A stretch of 60,115 nucleotides of DNA, from positions 1 through 60,115 of the forward strand of contig JAJFGJ010000009.1 of the NCBI GenBank assembly GCA_021776175.1, given 5' to 3'. The notes below the pieces were generated by a model. That model was not told where the DNA came from and searched no databases. It was given only the letters and a program-made list of their open reading frames with translations. Source of the DNA: Kiloniellaceae bacterium (GTDB taxonomy: Bacteria > Pseudomonadota > Alphaproteobacteria > Kiloniellales > J153). Both the position numbers and the translations under genes were made by a program. Position 1 is the first letter of the stretch; every line of letters begins with the position of its first letter. Below are positions 36,632-46,116 of the stretch, piece after piece.

Positions 36632-37564
36632 ATGGCCCCCATCGACGAACCAGCGAACCCCGGCGATCTGTCCAAGCGAACAAATCTGGGCCGTGGCCTT
36701 GCCGCCTTGTTCGGTGAAGAAACCGAAGACTATCAAACCCTTGACAATGTTCGCTCGGGCAAGAGCGTGCCTATCGAACATGTCCACCCGAACAAGAATC
36801 AGCCCCGGCAAGTCTTCGACCAAGACGCCTTGGCGGCCCTGGCCGAATCCATCGGCGCCAGCGGAATCTTGCAGCCGATTTTGGTCCGGCGCCATCCGGA
36901 GCGCTCCAGCGAGTTCGAGATCGTGGCCGGGGAGCGCCGCTGGCGTGCCGCACAGATGGCCAAGCTCCACGAAATTCCGGTGCTCATCCGCGATCTGACG
37001 GATTCTGAAGCCCTGGAGCTGGCTTTGGTGGAAAACGTCCAACGCCAGGACCTATCGCCGATCGAGGAAGCCGCCGGCTACCATCGCTTGATCGAAGAGT
37101 ACCAACATACCCAGGACGCCTTGTCGAAGGTGATTGGCAAGAGCCGCAGCCACATCGCCAATACCCTGCGATTGTTGAAGCTTCCCGATTCGATTCGCAC
37201 CTTGCTCACGCAAGGTAAGCTGAGTGCCGGCCATGGCCGCGCCTTGCTCGGCGCCGAAGATCCCGAAAGCCTGGCTAAGCTTGTCGTCGCGCGGGATCTA
37301 AATGTGCGCCAGACGGAACGCCTCGCCCTGGACAATCGTGCCGGTTCCGGAACAAAGGCTCGTAAACGAGTGAAACCCGGGCCCGCGCCCAAGGATCCGG
37401 ACACGATCAATCTGGAACGCGATTTGACGGCTCTCTTGGGACTAAAGGTATCGATCGATTTCGCCGGCGAGTCCGGCTCCGTGACCATCCACTATCGAAC
37501 TCTTGAGCAGCTCGACGATGTTCTGCGCCGCCTGAACCAAGCCCCCGACGATAAAAGCGCGTAA
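36632..37564 (+). CDS. parB: chromosome partitioning protein ParB
   Basis: ParB binds parS and spreads along DNA as a CTP-dependent clamp. The 310-residue protein has an N-terminal ParA-activating region (LGRGLAALFGEE), the CTP-binding ENVQRQDLSPIEEA and GERRWRAAQ motifs, a helix-turn-helix (SKVIGKSRSHIANTLRLLKLP) and a C-terminal dimer domain. The gene completes the parAB pair, and the two parS sites lie 1.5 and 3.6 kb upstream. It ends 4 bases before the convergent holA. Confidence 0.97.
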   Translation: MAPIDEPANPGDLSKRTNLGRGLAALFGEETEDYQTLDNVRSGKSVPIEHVHPNKNQPRQVFDQDALAALAESIGASGILQPILVRRHPERSSEFEIVAGERRWRAAQMAKLHEIPVLIRDLTDSEALELALVENVQRQDLSPIEEAAGYHRLIEEYQHTQDALSKVIGKSRSHIANTLRLLKLPDSIRTLLTQGKLSAGHGRALLGAEDPESLAKLVVARDLNVRQTERLALDNRAGSGTKARKRVKPGPAPKDPDTINLERDLTALLGLKVSIDFAGESGSVTIHYRTLEQLDDVLRRLNQAPDDKSA

Positions 37565-37567
37565 AAT

Positions 37568-38638
37568 CTAGAATCCGGCCCGGCGTGCGCGCCGCCTGGA
37601 TCCACAGGCCCGGGTTATGGCGCTCAAGGCTTGGGCGCACAAGAGTTCGCCCGGCGCGCCGCTGCGTTTGCAGGCGCGCTCGGCCTCAAGCAGCCTAGCC
37701 AAGGCCTTGCCGAGGTTATCGGGGGTCAAGACTTGCACCTGAGCCCGAAACCGTGGCGCCACTTTCCAGAATGGTTGCGGGCGCAGCTTTTTCATGGCGG
37801 CGTCAAGCGACGTGCCCTGAGCGCACAAACCTGAAACCAGGTGAAGGCGCAGTATATGACGGGCTACCGCGCGCAGGATCGCAACCGGGTTGGCGCCTTC
37901 GCGTAAACTCCGCGACAGGGCGCGATCCACGGCCGGGAGATCGCCGTCGCCAAGGGCATAGGCCAGATCGTCCATGGACAGGGCCGCGCTATCGCCGATA
38001 CAGGCCCGCGCATCTTCAAGCTCGACTTGACGCCGTGTCGGATCCGCGTCGAGCCCTCCGGCGCCCATGTATAAAAGCAACTTGTCCAGCTCATGCCGGG
38101 TGGTCATGCGGTCGCCGCCCAAGTTGGCGGTCAAATATGCAAGGGCATCGGGTGAAGCACTCAATCCGGCGTTGCGCAGGATTTGTCCGATCAAGGCCGC
38201 AAGCGCGCGCTCGTCATCGCGGTAGCAGGGCAGGGCGGCGGCCCCGGCGGCGGCTTCGAAGATCTTGCGCAGGGCGGAGCGCGCGGGCAAGTCTCCAGCT
38301 TCGACCACGACCAGGGAATCGCCTGGCGCGCCGGCAAACAGCCCCTCAATTGCCGGCGCCGAGGTATCGTCGGCGTCGCGCAGGCGCACGGCGCGGCGGC
38401 CGCCGCCAAAGGCCATGGCCGCCGCTTCGTCCACCAGGCGCGCCGGGTCGGACTTGGTTTCCGCGTTGGTCATCTCGGCGACGCGAAAAGGATCGCCTGG
38501 ATCGCCCGCCACAAGGGTGGTGAGCGCGCGCGCCCGCTCGCGCACCAAGCCGCCGTCCGGACCGTAGAGCAAAACCGCGCGCACCGCCGCCGGTGGCGCG
38601 CGCAGGAAGCGATCGATATCTTTTGCGGCGATCTTCAT
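37568..38638 (-). CDS. holA: DNA polymerase III delta subunit
   Basis: HolA is the clamp-loader subunit that opens the sliding clamp. The 356-residue protein shows YGPDGGLVRERA at the start of an AAA+ like fold, the SLVVVEAGDLPARSALRKIFE region and GGDRMTTRHELDKLLLYMG, as in family members. It converges on parB. The product is not an ATPase itself. Its neighbour across a 15-base gap is the LysE-type exporter. Confidence 0.93.
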   Translation of the reverse strand: MKIAAKDIDRFLRAPPAAVRAVLLYGPDGGLVRERARALTTLVAGDPGDPFRVAEMTNAETKSDPARLVDEAAAMAFGGGRRAVRLRDADDTSAPAIEGLFAGAPGDSLVVVEAGDLPARSALRKIFEAAAGAAALPCYRDDERALAALIGQILRNAGLSASPDALAYLTANLGGDRMTTRHELDKLLLYMGAGGLDADPTRRQVELEDARACIGDSAALSMDDLAYALGDGDLPAVDRALSRSLREGANPVAILRAVARHILRLHLVSGLCAQGTSLDAAMKKLRPQPFWKVAPRFRAQVQVLTPDNLGKALARLLEAERACKRSGAPGELLCAQALSAITRACGSRRRARRAGF

Positions 38639-38653
38639 GTCCCGGATTTAGAA

Positions 38654-39319
38654 TTAAGCCGTGCGCCGAATTGCGGCGGTCAGCAATCCGGCCCCGATCA
38701 AAAAAGACCCGCCAATGCGATTGACAGCCGTCATGGCCGAAGTCGATCGAAGCCTTCGGCGTAGCTCGCCGGCGAAAAAAGCGTAAAGGAGGGCGTTGAT
38801 AACCCCCAAAACGACAAAAGTAGCACCAAGCAAAATCAACTGCGGAACCAGGGCCCGATCTGGGGCGAGAAAGTGCGGCAGGAAGGCGACGTAAAAGGCA
38901 ATCGACTTTGGATTTAGCGAGGTTACGAACCATGTTCGCGCCACCATGGCCCGCCCCTCACCACTTTGCGGTGTAACCGCATCGCCGTCCTTGGGCGCCA
39001 CCGCGTCGAGCGGTACCGCCGGGCTTCGCCACATCTTGACTCCCAACCAAATCAAGTACGCCGCGCCGGCCCACTTCAAGACGGTGAAGAGCGTGGCCGA
39101 GGCCGCTAAAATCGTCCCCAGGCCGATCAGGGAAAGCGTAAGGCTGGTCAAGTCCCCCAGACCGACGCCCGCGACACAGGTCAAGGCCGCGCCCCGGCCG
39201 CGCGCCAGAGCATAGGACACGATCAGAATGACGGTCGGTCCCGGCACCGCCAAGACGGCGATGGTGGCTAAAACGTAGCTGAGATACAATTCGGCCGGCA
39301 CCGATAGCCTCCTTCGCAA
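38654..39319 (-). CDS. LysE/RhtB family amino-acid exporter
   Basis: This 221-residue inner-membrane protein has about six hydrophobic segments. The N-terminal block YVLATIAVLAVPGPTVILIVSYALARG and the later TWFVTSLNPKSIAFYVAFLPHF are family signatures. Characterised members export amino acids such as threonine, homoserine or lysine. It lies between holA and lptE, which are usually adjacent, so it may be an insertion. Substrate is not deducible. Confidence 0.9.
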   Translation of the reverse strand: MRRRLSVPAELYLSYVLATIAVLAVPGPTVILIVSYALARGRGAALTCVAGVGLGDLTSLTLSLIGLGTILAASATLFTVLKWAGAAYLIWLGVKMWRSPAVPLDAVAPKDGDAVTPQSGEGRAMVARTWFVTSLNPKSIAFYVAFLPHFLAPDRALVPQLILLGATFVVLGVINALLYAFFAGELRRRLRSTSAMTAVNRIGGSFLIGAGLLTAAIRRTA

Positions 39320-39414
39320 GGGTCGCTATGGGACCCAGTGAAGACAGACGGCGCGGGCACGGTCAATCGCCGGTTTGGTTTGGGCGCGAAGATGCGAGGC
39401 CCTATCCAAAGGTC

Positions 39415-39945
39415 CTATTTCCGGGCGAACCGGGCAAAGTACACCGCCAGGCGATTGCTGACTTCATCGGATAATTCGCGCAGAGCGCGGTTTCGCGCAT
39501 CGGATTCCGAAAACAAGGTCGCGAACTGGCTCTCAAGTATATTATAGCTGTTGATGGAGCGGCTCCGCCCCTTGAACAGCTCTTTTCCCGAGCGCGCGTC
39601 GCTCAACACGAAATCGGCGAAAACCGTCAGGTTGGAACGAGTTGCCGTCTCGTCCTTACGGATACCCAACTCCTCAAGCGTTTCAGATATCCGTATATGC
39701 AGACTGTAGTCTGGACTGCTGGGCTGTCCGCGCGGATTGAGGCGGTCGCGCAGCAAGTTGTGCAGCTGCTGCCCGACCCGGTCGGGCAGCGGTTGAATCC
39801 GGACCTTGGCCAGGAGGTCCTGGGTCCTTTGCCCGCTGTCGTTACGGCCATAGAGAGGTTGAAAGCCGCAGGCCGAAACCGCCAGCGCCAGAATGAAAAC
39901 GCCGCCGGCGATGCCGGCGCGCCGCAGCCGTTCAAACCACGACAT
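39415..39945 (-). CDS. lptE: LPS-assembly lipoprotein LptE
   Basis: LptE plugs the LptD barrel during lipopolysaccharide export to the cell surface. The protein of 176 residues begins [12 protein letters not shown] at 39945 with a signal peptide ending in the lipobox AVSACGF; a longer start at 39966 is possible. A beta-rich central region with [11 protein letters not shown] follows. The gene overlaps the end of leuS by 14 bases, as in many alphaproteobacteria (leuS-lptE-holA order). Confidence 0.9.
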   Translation of the reverse strand: MSWFERLRRAGIAGGVFILALAVSACGFQPLYGRNDSGQRTQDLLAKVRIQPLPDRVGQQLHNLLRDRLNPRGQPSSPDYSLHIRISETLEELGIRKDETATRSNLTVFADFVLSDARSGKELFKGRSRSINSYNILESQFATLFSESDARNRALRELSDEVSNRLAVYFARFARK

Positions 39946-42523
39946 TGACGATCCGGTTTTTAACAACGATGACCTTTCTAAGCGCCTTGCCTTCGACCAA
40001 GCGTTGAACCGCCGGGTCGGCCAGCGCCTGTTCGCGCGCGGCCTCCTCGCCGCTGTCGCGCGGCAACTCGATGGTTGCCCGCAACTTGCCGTTGACCTGA
40101 ACCGCGACGGTCACCGACTCATCGATAACCAGCGCTGGATCGGACTCCGGCCATGGCAGCTCGACGAGCATATCGGCGCGGCCCAATCCCCGCCACATTT
40201 CTTCCCCCAGGTGCGGCATCATGGGGGCGGCCAAGCGGGCCAGGGTTTCAAAGGCCTCGCGCAACGCCCAATAATCATCGCCGCTCTTGGCTTGAAACGC
40301 GGCCACGGTGTTGGTGAACTCGTATATCTGCGCGACCGCGCGGTTGAATCTAAAGGCCTCGATATCTCTCGTCACACTATCGATTGCCTTGTGCGTCGAA
40401 CGCCGCAGGGTCCCGCCCTGGGCGCTAAAATTAGCCGGTGTGGGGGCTCGCGCAGGAGGCAGATGAGGCGCGGCTTCGCCGATCAGGCGCCACAGCCGCT
40501 GGGTAAAGCGCCAAGCACCCTCGATCCCCGCCGCGGTCCATTCCATATCTCGTTCCGGCGGACTGTCGGACAGCATGAACCAGCGCGCGGTATCGGCGCC
40601 GTAGGTTTCAATGATTTGCTCGGGATCGACCGTGTTGCTCTTCGACTTGCTCATTTTTTCGGAGCGTCCCACCGTGATCTGGCGGCCGCTATCCCGGTGA
40701 ACCGCGGAGCCATCGGCCCGCTTATCGACGTCATCCGGGTGAAGCCAGCCGCCCCCCTCGCCGCGGTAGGTCTCGTGACAGACCATGCCCTGGGTAAAAA
40801 GGCCCGCGAAAGGCTCGTCATTGGCGGTGTAGCCGAAACGCTTCAGGCCGCGCATAAAGAAACGCGAATACAAGAGATGCAAAATCGCGTGCTCGATGCC
40901 GCCGATATATTGGTCGACCGGCATCCAGTGGTCGACCATGGCCTGGTCGAGCGGCTTGTCCTCTTCGCGGGGGCAGCAGAAGCGGGCGAAATACCACGAA
41001 GAATCGACGAAGGTGTCCATGGTGTCGGTATCGCGCTCTGCCGCCGCGCCGCAGGACGGGCAAGCTGCGGTTTTCCAAGTAGGATGATGGTGCAGGGGAT
41101 TGCCCGGTTTATCGAAACTTACGTCATCGGGCAGCAGTACCGGCAAGTCATCCTTGGGAATCGGCACCGGACCGCAGGACGGGCAATGGATAATCGGGAT
41201 CGGGCAGCCCCAATAGCGTTGGCGCGACAGGCCCCAGTCGCGGAGCCGGTACTGGACCGTGCCAGCGCCGATGCCCTCGGCCTCAAGGCGGGCTATGACA
41301 GCCTTTTTCGCGTCCGGCACGCTCATGGCGTTCATGAAACCGGAATTATAGATACTGCCGTCGCCAACATAGGCGGTATCGCCCACCGCGAAATCCTGGG
41401 CATCCGCGTCCGGCGGCAGGACCACCGGCAAAACACCCAGATCGTATTTGCGGGCAAAATCCAAGTCGCGCTGATCGTGCGCGGGGCATCCGAAGATAGC
41501 GCCCGTTCCATATTCCATAAGCACGAAATTGGCCACGTAAAGGGGCAGCTCTTGGCCTTTAACGAAGGGGTGCAGCACTTTCAGCCCGGTGTCGTGACCT
41601 TTCTTCTCGGCGGTCTCGATAGCTTCCTCGCTGGTGCCCAGGCGATCGCACTCGGCAATGAAATCTTGCAAGCCCGGGTCGGAGGCCGTCAGCTCCGCCG
41701 CCAGGGGATGGTGCGGCGATATGGCGAAAAAAGACGCGCCGTAAAGCGTATCGGGCCGGGTCGTGAAAACTTCGAGCGGCGCCTCGCGGCCGGCGATCTT
41801 GAAGGAAACCCGCGCGCCCTCGGAACGCCCGATCCAGTTCTTTTGCATCAGCCGGACCTTCTCCGGCCAGCGGTCCAGGCTTTCGAGGGCCTGCAGCAGG
41901 TCTTCGGAAAACTCGGTGATCTTGAAGAACCACTGCGAGAGCTGGCGCCGTTCAATAGGCGCGCCGGATCGCCAGCCCTTGCCTTCGACGACTTGTTCGT
42001 TGGCCAGAACCGTATGGTCCACCGGGTCCCAATTGACCCAGGATTCGCGGCGGTAAACGAGATCGTGTTCCAGGAATTCGAGAAACAGACGCTGCTGATG
42101 CCGGTAGTAGCTGGGATCGCAGGTCGCGATCTCGCGTTCCCAGTCGATGGACAGGCCCATCATCTTGAGCTGCCCACGCATGGCGGCGATGTTCTTGCGG
42201 GTCCACTCGGCGGGGGGCACGCCGCGTTCCATGGCCGCGTTCTCGGCGGGCAGGCCGAAGGCGTCCCAGCCCATGGGGTGTAGCACCGAGAACCCGCGCG
42301 CGCGCTTGTAGCGCGCGATTACGTCGCCGATGGTATAATTACGCACATGGCCCATGTGGATGCGCCCCGAGGGATAGGGGAACATCTCGAGGACATAGTA
42401 TTTCGGCTTCGACGCGCCGCCGGGCTCGCCCGCGGGCTCGGATTCGTGTGCCCTGAAACAGCCGGCGCGCTCCCACGCGGCCTGCCACCTGGCCTCGGAC
42501 TCCTTGAAGTTATACCGGCTCAT
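39932..42523 (-). CDS. leuS: leucyl-tRNA synthetase
   Basis: LeuS charges tRNA-Leu. The 863-residue enzyme has HIGH ([13 protein letters not shown]) near the N-terminus and KMSKS (EKMSKSKSN) in the C-terminal half, and a CP1 editing domain in between. Cysteine-rich CPSCGP and [12 protein letters not shown] sites near the middle could bind zinc. Its end overlaps the lptE start. A large open frame on the opposite strand (39893-42283) is only its shadow. Length is normal for the family. Confidence 0.97.
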   Translation of the reverse strand: MSRYNFKESEARWQAAWERAGCFRAHESEPAGEPGGASKPKYYVLEMFPYPSGRIHMGHVRNYTIGDVIARYKRARGFSVLHPMGWDAFGLPAENAAMERGVPPAEWTRKNIAAMRGQLKMMGLSIDWEREIATCDPSYYRHQQRLFLEFLEHDLVYRRESWVNWDPVDHTVLANEQVVEGKGWRSGAPIERRQLSQWFFKITEFSEDLLQALESLDRWPEKVRLMQKNWIGRSEGARVSFKIAGREAPLEVFTTRPDTLYGASFFAISPHHPLAAELTASDPGLQDFIAECDRLGTSEEAIETAEKKGHDTGLKVLHPFVKGQELPLYVANFVLMEYGTGAIFGCPAHDQRDLDFARKYDLGVLPVVLPPDADAQDFAVGDTAYVGDGSIYNSGFMNAMSVPDAKKAVIARLEAEGIGAGTVQYRLRDWGLSRQRYWGCPIPIIHCPSCGPVPIPKDDLPVLLPDDVSFDKPGNPLHHHPTWKTAACPSCGAAAERDTDTMDTFVDSSWYFARFCCPREEDKPLDQAMVDHWMPVDQYIGGIEHAILHLLYSRFFMRGLKRFGYTANDEPFAGLFTQGMVCHETYRGEGGGWLHPDDVDKRADGSAVHRDSGRQITVGRSEKMSKSKSNTVDPEQIIETYGADTARWFMLSDSPPERDMEWTAAGIEGAWRFTQRLWRLIGEAAPHLPPARAPTPANFSAQGGTLRRSTHKAIDSVTRDIEAFRFNRAVAQIYEFTNTVAAFQAKSGDDYWALREAFETLARLAAPMMPHLGEEMWRGLGRADMLVELPWPESDPALVIDESVTVAVQVNGKLRATIELPRDSGEEAAREQALADPAVQRLVEGKALRKVIVVKNRIVNVVV

Positions 42524-42662
42524 GCTTGTTCCAGGGGGGTGGGTGCGGGATCAGACTGTCGCGGGCCTTCGGCCTGAGCCGACGCGGCGCCGATCGGGTG
42601 AGAATAAAGCCAGTGACGCGGCCAAGGATTTAGCGCGCCTATGCTTTCGCCGCCGCCGCCTT

Positions 42663-43244
42663 CTATTCCAGGCCGGCGATGCGAAGCTGGCGTGCCCGCA
42701 CGAGGATCGCGTTTTCCAAGTCGGCGCCCGTCTGCGGCTCGACACCGGCATCGGTCCAAGCGCCATCGTCGCTGAGTGCCTGCCTGAACACGCTCGTGCG
42801 CAGGCCATCGGCGCGCAGCTCCCGGCCAAGAATATAGACCGTGACCTTAAAACGCTCCCCGCGCGTATCCGGCGGTGTGTACCAATCGGTGATGATGACG
42901 CCACCGAAGGGGTCGGCCGAGGCCAGCGGCATGAACGACATGGTATCCAAGGACGCGCGCCAGAGGAAGCTGTTGACCCCAATGCCGTTGCCATTGCCCT
43001 GAGCGGGATCCGGCGGAGCGTCGTTTCCTAGGCCCAAGCCATCCGTTCCGAAGACGCTCCCGTTATTGCCGTATCCGCCGGCATGGCTGCCCTTGTTGCC
43101 CTTGCCGAAGGTGTCCGGGTATTCGGTGTTGGGATCGGCGTATGCACAGGCCGTCAGAAGCGCGGCGGCCAAACCCAGAGCGCCGAACCCACGTAGAAAG
43201 GAATATATACCCTTGAACTTCATCGTGCCCATCGCAGTTTCCAC
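42663..43244 (-). CDS. DUF3576 lipoprotein
   Basis: A 193-residue protein with a signal peptide and lipobox LLTACAYADP. The body contains GNKGSHAGGYGNNG and FLWRASLDTMSFMPLASADPFGGVIITDWYTPP, matching the DUF3576 family, commonly found just upstream of leuS in alphaproteobacteria. The function is unknown, and outer-membrane lipidation is inferred. It begins with either of two close methionines, METAMGTM. The 138 bases between it and leuS hold nothing recognisable. Confidence 0.88.
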   Translation of the reverse strand: METAMGTMKFKGIYSFLRGFGALGLAAALLTACAYADPNTEYPDTFGKGNKGSHAGGYGNNGSVFGTDGLGLGNDAPPDPAQGNGNGIGVNSFLWRASLDTMSFMPLASADPFGGVIITDWYTPPDTRGERFKVTVYILGRELRADGLRTSVFRQALSDDGAWTDAGVEPQTGADLENAILVRARQLRIAGLE

Positions 43245-43386
43245 GGTTCATGCCGGCAAGGCGATGCCATGCCCCAACACGACCCGTGACCTCTCTTCCC
43301 AAAGCTCCAGGCATCTTGCATAGCGCAAAACGCGGCTACGCGCAATGTCTTGGCGCCCAGGAACCTAGACGCCCGGAAGGGGTTTT

Positions 43387-44514
43387 TCAGTATTCCCAGG
43401 CAAATTCCCGCGCCATTTCGGGTGGAATCGCCTCCCAAGCCCGTTTTCGTCGAGCTTCGGTGAAAACGTGCCGCCACTCCTGCGTCTCGCCTTGGCGTAG
43501 GTGAACGGTCTCGGCCTCGGCGTCGGCCGCGAAGCTGGCGCGCGGGATATCGTAGAAATCCAGGGCCTGGGCGAAGTAGGAATCGGGCTCGGTGCGAAAG
43601 GTTTCGAAGCTCATGAACAAAACCGATAAGGGTGGCTGCGTCCGTGCCGCGATGTCCTGCCAGCCGGCCAGGAAGCGGATCTGAATCGGCAGATAATGCT
43701 CGATGCACCAATCGATGGTTGGCTCCAGCCCCGCATCCAAGATTGCGGCAGGGGGCACGATCTTGCGCCACAAGGGGCCCATGACCCGCTGACCTACGTC
43801 GTCGCGCACGAAATGGGCCCAGGATAGGGCGGCCTGTCTGGGGTCGCGGTGATGCACGATCAAGCGGTCGATCCCGGCGTTTTGCAGGGTCGCGACGTTA
43901 TGAGCCGTCGGCCCAATATGCTCCTTGACCGCAACCCCGCCCTTGGCGGCCTCCACGACGCGCGAGGGAACCACGCTGCAATCCGGGAACAATCCGAGCG
44001 AGAAATAACATTGGGCCAGGCCCAGGCCTTGCGCCAACTTGTTCCAAATGCTCTCGCTCGCCGATTTCGGCAGGGTCGTGATTACCAGGGCCGGCATGCC
44101 GCGCGCGATACTTGTCTCGCGCCGGGTATTGAATTCGACCGGGTCCGCGCGGATCGGATTGAGCGGCATGATCAGCCCGTCCATCAGGGCCTCGGCCTCG
44201 CCCTGGCGGTTCTGCGCCAGCAAGAAATTAGCCAGCGTGGCGCGCGAGCGCATGTCGTCGGGCTGGCGCTGAACGTGGGCGCGGGTCAGGTCGATCGCGC
44301 GCGCTAAATTGGCCTTGCCTTGCGCATCGTGGCCCTGGCGATAGTCGATGGATGCCAACATCACCAGCGTATCCACATGGTCCGGCGCGACTTGGGCGAC
44401 GCGCTCGTAAATTTTTCGGGCAGCGACTAAATCGCCCGTGACATGCTGCTTTTGCGCCATGCTAAAAGCTTTGGGCAGGGAGATCGTTTGTGTCATTTCG
44501 GGCGCGTCACTCAA
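43387..44514 (-). CDS. TPR-sulfotransferase domain protein
   Basis: The 375-residue protein has an N-terminal tetratricopeptide region (about residues 15-115, KIYERVAQVAPDHVDTLVML) and a C-terminal sulfotransferase domain. The phosphosulfate loop is PKSASESIW at about 149-157 and the 3'-phosphate site is RDPRQAALS at about 223-231. Family members transfer sulfate from PAPS to sugars, lipids or proteins; the acceptor is unknown. It is divergent from the peroxiredoxin-dioxygenase fusion with a 195-base gap, and is the first of three sulfotransferases in this region. Confidence 0.85.
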   Translation of the reverse strand: MSDAPEMTQTISLPKAFSMAQKQHVTGDLVAARKIYERVAQVAPDHVDTLVMLASIDYRQGHDAQGKANLARAIDLTRAHVQRQPDDMRSRATLANFLLAQNRQGEAEALMDGLIMPLNPIRADPVEFNTRRETSIARGMPALVITTLPKSASESIWNKLAQGLGLAQCYFSLGLFPDCSVVPSRVVEAAKGGVAVKEHIGPTAHNVATLQNAGIDRLIVHHRDPRQAALSWAHFVRDDVGQRVMGPLWRKIVPPAAILDAGLEPTIDWCIEHYLPIQIRFLAGWQDIAARTQPPLSVLFMSFETFRTEPDSYFAQALDFYDIPRASFAADAEAETVHLRQGETQEWRHVFTEARRKRAWEAIPPEMAREFAWEY

Positions 44515-44709
44515 GGGTGTTTATCCAATTTTTCCGGGGCGGCGCGCGGAGTATGTCGAACTTGGGCCACCTCGGCAAGAATCCGGGATATCCTATCTTG
44601 GGCGCCCCTGCCCGCCATCGCTGTACGCGCCAATGTCGCCATGTTAGGCTCACGCCCCCTTGGTGAATTCGTGGCGACGCCCCTTCGGGCGCGCGGAGGT
44701 TGGGTGTCC

Positions 44710-45882
44710 ATGTCGCTGCTGCCACCACCGGCGGAACCGCGCCGATTGGGCGCGGGCGATCATGTGCCCGATCTTGCCTGGCTCGATACGCGGGGCCGCC
44801 ATTTCACGCTCAAGCAATCGGCTTATGCTGGCCGCGTAAGCGTCATTTTAACTTGCCCGGCCCCTATTGGCGCGGGCGCTCAACGTGAACTGACGAAACT
44901 GCGCGATCTTGACGATAAATGGCGCGCCCTGGACATCCAGGTCATTGCCGTGACACCCGCGCCGGCAGGGGAAAATGCCGCGCTGACCGCCAAGCTGAAT
45001 CTGCCGTTTCCAGTGCTGTCCGATGCCAGTTTTGCCCTTGGCCGCGCCTTGGTCCAGGATCCCGCCGCCAAATCCTCAAGCGCCAGGAGGAAGTCTGGCG
45101 CCTGCGCGGTCGCGATTGTCGATCCCAATCGGCGGATCGAGAAGCTGATTGCGCCCGCCGGAGACGGCCGCCAGGCAATTCGGGCCTTGAACTACTGCGA
45201 AAAGCGAGCGGCCGCGGGGCGGCGAATAGAGGAAACCGGCGCCGCCGAGACCGCGCCGGCCAGCACCGGGCAGGCCCCGGTTCTTATTTTGCCCAAGGCG
45301 ATCGACCGCGACCATTGCGCCCGCCTCGTACGGGCCTTCGAAACCGGGCAAAGACGCGATGGCGGGGTGGCAAGCTCCGAACACGGAAGCAATGTAGCGA
45401 TAGAAAAGATCAAAGTTCGCCAGGACGTGGCGCTTGCCGATACTGGGCCGGTGGCGAAAGAGCTCTTCGAAACTTTCCGCCATCGCTTGTTCCCGGAAAT
45501 AAAAAAGGTTTTCCAGTACCATGTGACACGGGCGGAAACCCTACGTCTGGGTTGCTATACAGCGGAGTCGGGGGGCCACTTCGTGCCCCATCGCGACGAC
45601 ACCACGCCCTATACCGCACACCGGCGCTTCGCCATGTCCATCAATCTAAACTTCGGCGAGTATGAGGGCGGCGGCCTGCGCTTTCCCGAATATGGCCCGA
45701 ACCTTTACCGCGCGGACACCGGTGCCGCGGTGGTCTTTTCCTGCTCGCTGCTGCACGAGGTGACGCGGATCACGCGCGGCCGGCGCTTCGTCTTGCTCGG
45801 TTTCTTTTATTCCGAAGCCGAGCAGGCGATCCGGGAAAAACTTTACTCCCCAGACAACCTGGCCGGGCAGCCCGGCTCCTAG
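44710..45882 (+). CDS. peroxiredoxin-like / 2OG-Fe(II) oxygenase fusion
   Basis: The ATG at 44710 has GGAGG ten bases upstream; the long frame to 44443 is rejected. Residues 14-160 resemble an AhpC/TSA peroxiredoxin (GDHVPDLAWLDTRGRHFTL), but the peroxidatic cysteine position reads CPAPIGAGAQRE, with alanine/glycine in place of C, so peroxidase activity is doubtful. Residues 195-390 are a prolyl-4-hydroxylase-type dioxygenase with iron ligands H294, D296 and H349 and a 2OG-binding arginine at R358 or R359. The acceptor is unknown. A sulfotransferase gene lies divergent. Confidence 0.85.
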   Translation: MSLLPPPAEPRRLGAGDHVPDLAWLDTRGRHFTLKQSAYAGRVSVILTCPAPIGAGAQRELTKLRDLDDKWRALDIQVIAVTPAPAGENAALTAKLNLPFPVLSDASFALGRALVQDPAAKSSSARRKSGACAVAIVDPNRRIEKLIAPAGDGRQAIRALNYCEKRAAAGRRIEETGAAETAPASTGQAPVLILPKAIDRDHCARLVRAFETGQRRDGGVASSEHGSNVAIEKIKVRQDVALADTGPVAKELFETFRHRLFPEIKKVFQYHVTRAETLRLGCYTAESGGHFVPHRDDTTPYTAHRRFAMSINLNFGEYEGGGLRFPEYGPNLYRADTGAAVVFSCSLLHEVTRITRGRRFVLLGFFYSEAEQAIREKLYSPDNLAGQPGS

Positions 45883-46086
45883 GGGTTTGGAAACGCGCTG
45901 TGGTAAAAATGCCACGCACGCCGCCCATTGCCTTGGCGAATCACCCAGATTGCTTGACGAATGGGGTGTTCTCCGGCCCTATTCCCGCGTGTTTCCTAAG
46001 GTATCTATCTTGGTGAGGGGGCACGCCTAGTCTGCCGGTGACTGATGCGAAAAAAGCAGCAGGGGAGCAGGCAGAATATCAATGCA

Positions 46087-46100
46087 TCTACAGCTGTAGA
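46087..46100. promoter_or_regulatory. 14-bp palindrome in the porin leader
   Basis: TCTACAGCTGTAGA is a perfect palindrome 16 bases upstream of the porin ATG, just before the ribosome-binding region. It could be an operator or an RNA hairpin. Confidence 0.35.
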
Positions 46101-46116
46101 GAGGCGGAGAAGCAAA

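Noticed and set aside
39893..42283. 796-codon plus-strand open frame
   Set aside because: It lies fully antisense to leuS, which has clear HIGH and KMSKS motifs. High GC content produces long shadow frames; no family motif is seen in it.
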